Shown: piece by piece, positions 59,901-64,000 of the stretch
Layout: each line of letters starts with the position of its first letter
How positions within the stretch are numbered: position 1 is the first letter of the stretch
From: Metopolophium dirhodum
Taxonomy: Eukaryota > Arthropoda > Insecta > Hemiptera > Aphididae
Length of the DNA stretch: 64,000 bases
NCBI RefSeq assembly: GCF_019925205.1
Contig: NC_083561.1
Coordinates: forward strand, 9,981,217 to 10,045,216
Direction: 5' to 3'
The notes under the pieces: generated by a model
Databases searched by the model: none
What the model was told of the DNA's origin: nothing
Seen by the model: the letters and a program-made list of their open reading frames with translations, nothing else
Program-made: the position numbers and the translations under genes

Positions 59901-60653
59901 ACAAAAAATAACCAGCCCCTATTTTTAAAAATAAAAATTCAGGTTCTAGGTCATAATATGGTCAAACATTTAAGTCCGGAACGCGGACACTTGGTACGGT
60001 TAGGTAAAAATTATGATTGCAGTGTAGTCCGCGGACACTTAATACTATTATATTATGCATAATATACACAAAGCCTATATTATTATATTTAATATTATGT
60101 TAAAAACAATTCGGAAATCATGACCAGCATTCGGCATATCTAAGTATTAAGTATATCACCATACATTCCAAATAGGAGTGAATCGTGGGTTATTTCCTAT
60201 CGATAATAATTTTATCAATATAATATATAATATAAAAATATTGCCAACCTTTATCGAATTTAAGAATTTTATGTTTATCGTTGAAATGCATTTTAGTTGA
60301 TACAACTATAATCCGAGTTTTTGAGCAATTTAAATATACTTGATTACTCCTCGTAATTAACTTTCTTGCTCTGTTCCCGTACTTGAATCCGGTAAAATAT
60401 TCAAAATACCAAATAAGGATATTGTTTTAAAGAAAATGGATGAGCTTTGTTATACTTATACCTAATTTTCATGTATACTTATTTACTATAGTAGGTACTT
60501 TATATACACGCACTTCTCAAATTCGTACTGCACATCAGCACATCTTTGAATTACATACTTAGGTGTTAGGTTTCACTAAAAAAATAAGGATACCAACTAT
60601 AATATTATATGTATTATTTTATACTATGTATAAAGAAACTATGATTACTTTAA

Positions 60654-60780
60654 GGGCCGTTCTTACAATGTCCGGTAAAGTGTCGGTTAACGCTAACCGA
60701 CTGATAACACATTTTATTACTGGCAGAATTCGGCCGGTTAAGTGTCGGTTAACTTTAACCGGACATTATAAGAGCGGCCC
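60654..60780. mobile_element. Short MITE with TAA duplication
   Basis: gggccgttcttacaatgtcc pairs with the inverse ggacattataagagcggccc, and the arms extend through ggttaaagttaaccgacac-type sequence. The 3-bp TAA flanks both ends, as in PIF/Harbinger MITEs. It is 127 bp, almost wholly self-complementary. The 79-codon ORF across it is fortuitous. Confidence 0.7.
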
Positions 60781-62795
60781 TAAAGCTATTAAATGTGACT
60801 GAAAAATATATAGTATATAATATAGGTGCGACTATAATATATAAAGCCAATATAAATAAACAAAGCAATTAAAATTTAAATCGTTAATTTCTATCTAATT
60901 AAAATATTAAAAACCTATTTTACCCCAGTGGATTTTAATACATATAAACATATAATATACTTGTTATACACACTTCATTGATAACCCCAATTCAAATTTC
61001 AGTCGAATGGATACAATGAATTTATAGAGGGCACACATGTATCTATATTAACCCTCTTTATAATTTTATTATACATTTATATTTTATACACACAAGACAT
61101 ATTATGCCCATTGCACATTTATATTATAGGGGAGACCATTTGGGAGACGAAAGGTGTAAATATTTTTGTTATAAATCGTTCAGGTGTATCATAATTCATA
61201 ATATATACGAAGGTTAAAAATATTATATTATACATTCTGGCCTAGACTAAATATAGAAAGTTGAGACGATGATATGTTAATTTATTAAATAAATATAAAA
61301 TATAATTAATGTTTATGTATAACTATTATGAAAACAATTTCCAATGATTAAAAAATAATTTAATGTCAAATTTTTAGGGAATCTTTTGGAAAAAAAATAT
61401 CTGCTTATAGCCGCACTTCTCAATCCTTTTATCAACCGTAATCACTTTTACCAAGCCCAGGTGGCCAGGTCTCCCCTCCCTACACATATGGAATTTTAAT
61501 CCGAAAATTAATAAAAAATAGTTTGTATGAAGTAAATAATAGGTATAAATACCTATAACTTTTTACTGTCGTATCTCCAAGATGTTATTGTTTGGATCAT
61601 AATGGCCTTTAATTTAAAAATTCAATAAAAATATATAAATCACATTTGAATTCACAAAATCATAAACAGCATTGTCCTATGAATAATCTGCTTGAAGCAT
61701 TGATTTCCATCCATCACTAATGATACCTAATAATTTAAAGGGAATCTATTGAAACATTATACATATAGGTACGATATATCTAGCTATTATGCGTAAGTAT
61801 TACAAAAATTTGATAAATATTCTCGCCATCTATTGTATTTGCCTTTTGACTTATCTTTATTAAGAGCAGTTTAATATAATGATATGTAATATATTTATAT
61901 GTATCAGTGTTTTCGCTCATTTCTAAAGAACTGCTACTAAAATTTACTATAGAATATTTTAAAAATAATTTTAAGGAAGAAAATTAAGTTTTGCAAATAT
62001 TCTAATTTAAAAGTATAATTATTATAATGCATATGTATTATGTAAATTTTTGAAAAAATAATTCAGTAAAGGCAGGTACGCTATTGCTATAGCAGTATAG
62101 CCTATATAAGTTTATAATCTATATACTATTTTGGTAAACGATTATAATATATCACATTTTTAATTGATATTCTAAAGAATATTATAAAGTCATAGGCTCT
62201 TGTTTAAATGTACAATTGTGCGTAACAATTATAATACATATATATCTGGAGGTAAATTATCCTAAAAGTTTATTTATATTTGTTCTGAACAGGGACACTT
62301 GTGCTTCAAATATATTGCTATACGTGACTCAGACTACTTATCAGTTTGAAGATAATATGTTTTCTTAAGGTGTTTGTTTAAAAAATGGATATTTTTTTAC
62401 TAATAGCAAACAAAACAAACCAACAATATACTACCTGTATTCATATTATTCTTACTCAAACATAGAGCATATTAAAATAATTATCCTTTATATACTATTT
62501 GTTTACATATACTAAATAGGTGTATAATAATATACCTACCTAATATTATAAATATGCTCAGTGCTAGATTAAGCATTAGTCACATTACATACAGGTATAG
62601 AAGCCCTTTATACAAATTACCAAACTCACTTTACTACTATTACCTATATAATAAAAAATATATAGACATTTGAGAACAAAGTTCATCTTTTTCATACTTT
62701 ACTGCTGGAATATTTTTCTAATAACAATAAGTCTTGAAAATATGGAGCCCAAAATATCTCAAAGTAAAACCTTTGAATGGTTTAATCTGGTTTGA

Positions 62796-62856
62796 ATACA
62801 CCTATACACCTATACACCTATACACCTATACACCTATGCACCTTACACCTATACAC
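62796..62856. repeat. Tandem 8-bp repeat (cacctata)n
   Basis: About seven to eight copies of cacctata with slight variation (one gcacctt). It is a simple microsatellite in intergenic DNA. Confidence 0.85.
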
Positions 62857-64000
62857 CTATATATTACTGTATCTATTATTTAATTTATTAATTCATTCCC
62901 ATTTTAATAAATCAGTAGTCAGTGCTATATATTTATCTATACATTAAACTATTAAAGAAATATGCAGTCTATTGTACAAAATAGGTATAAATTGTTTTTA
63001 TGTAAGTGCGTGTTTTTAATTACATAAATGGTTATCCACATGACCGTTGTCTATATAGTCATTTATATATATTTATATAGATATCTATACACATTTATTA
63101 AATGCTAAGTTAATATTTGAAAATAGTTTATAATACCTATATTACCTATATACATGTACCGGGTACATTGTACATATTTAAGTACTGATATATGTTTAAA
63201 GTTTACTTAAATACTATGAAATATTTATATATAGCTAGAACTATAATAGAAGCTTATTATTTTGAACTCTCATATATTATATACGCACTGAAACTTTTAC
63301 ATCTCATTTCTTATAAATGTACCTACTAAAATATTAAAACTAATTGTTTAATAGTTTATGTTATAATTATTGTATTAATTCAGAATATATTTAGACATTT
63401 TAGTAGGAAATCTGTAGGTAGAATAGTGTAGAAGTGTAATTACTAGTTTTAAACATCTGTTTAACTGATATAGATATAACTGTATACTATGTCTATGCTG
63501 AATTATATAATACACAGTTCTCTTTTAAATGTATATCTAAATGCACATCAAAAACAAATTTTAGTTTTTATTTATCATGATTTGTTAGACAACGTCATAA
63601 TGATTACCATTTTAAATTTCTCATAAATCATTTCAAATTTTATTTTTATTAGGTACTATAAATAATTAAAATAATTGGTAGGTTCCTATATTTACCCATT
63701 GAACCATTTTTATTGTAGTTTAATCTTTAAGTAATATTTTATATAGACGAAAAATAATACCTAATACCAATAACTAATAAGTAACGAAAGTTAATTATTT
63801 AATTTTTTTACACAACAATTCGTTTTTAAAAATATAGTTACCAATAATCAAGTATTGTTCTGTTTAGATTTTTAAGAATATTTTGAGAAAATATTAGACA
63901 GGCATATTGGATCAAGACTATTGTAAGTATATTGGTTTATATCCTATGCATATGCATAGTAGGTAGTAGGTACTTATAATATAAGTATTAAGTATTGTAT

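Larger units (their letters stand above)
56961..64000. other. Intergenic region upstream of the LDAH-like gene
   Basis: AT-rich, with a degenerate MITE near 58307, the TAA-flanked MITE at 60654, a weak inverted-repeat pair at about 61129 and 61486 (ggggagacc type), and the microsatellite at 62796. No gene is visible on either strand. Confidence 0.55.

Noticed and set aside
1..64000. CRISPR arrays, bacterial-type operons or phage-like cassettes
   Set aside because: The sequence is eukaryotic with spliced genes. The only short tandem array (62796) is a microsatellite without spacers.

Overview
The window is AT-rich nuclear DNA of an animal, most likely an aphid or a close relative (Hemiptera, Sternorrhyncha). 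Genes are split by GT-AG introns of up to about 8.5 kb. The protein families are animal ones. Short decayed transposons fill most of the non-coding sequence, and the many taggtac/tatata motifs recall aphid genomes. The aphid assignment is inference.

Two protein-coding genes can be supported, both on the minus strand in head-to-tail order. The upstream gene is lipid droplet-associated hydrolase (LDAH-like). It has a non-coding or alternative first exon ending at 56648 and four coding exons between 51273 and 41568, giving 347 aa with the serine-hydrolase triad visible. About 1 kb downstream a CpG-rich block (about 40430-40870) ends in a strong splice donor. It looks like the promoter and 5' exon of the second gene, a divergent TTC39/IML2-family tetratricopeptide protein. 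TTC39 coding exons run from 31925 to the stop at 13868, and all but one junction agree in phase. The unsolved junction lies between 27488 and 24370. It needs one more small exon, for which a GC-rich island at about 24868-25020 holds two phase-compatible candidates. The model with the 26-nt candidate is 591 aa.

Region by region: 1-13.8 kb is downstream of TTC39 and holds no gene I can support, but many mobile elements (mariner-like and hAT-like MITEs, a long fold-back element, and two SINEs with different Pol III heads and a shared tail). 13.9-40.6 kb is the TTC39 gene, with a Helitron, several hAT elements with intact 8-bp duplications (one nested in another), and a Mutator-like element with a 9-bp duplication that contains LINE sequence. 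41.5-56.9 kb is LDAH, with hAT, fold-back and LINE debris and copies of a long dispersed repeat in its introns. 57-64 kb is upstream intergenic DNA with one small MITE and one microsatellite.

Both genes belong to families linked to neutral-lipid or sterol handling in other animals. Their tandem arrangement is worth checking, but the sequence does not prove a functional link. I found no tRNA gene, functional rRNA gene or CRISPR array, and no clear undescribed system. The most unusual observations are the SINE pair, the nested transposons beside a splice site, and the long hairpins inside and beside genes.
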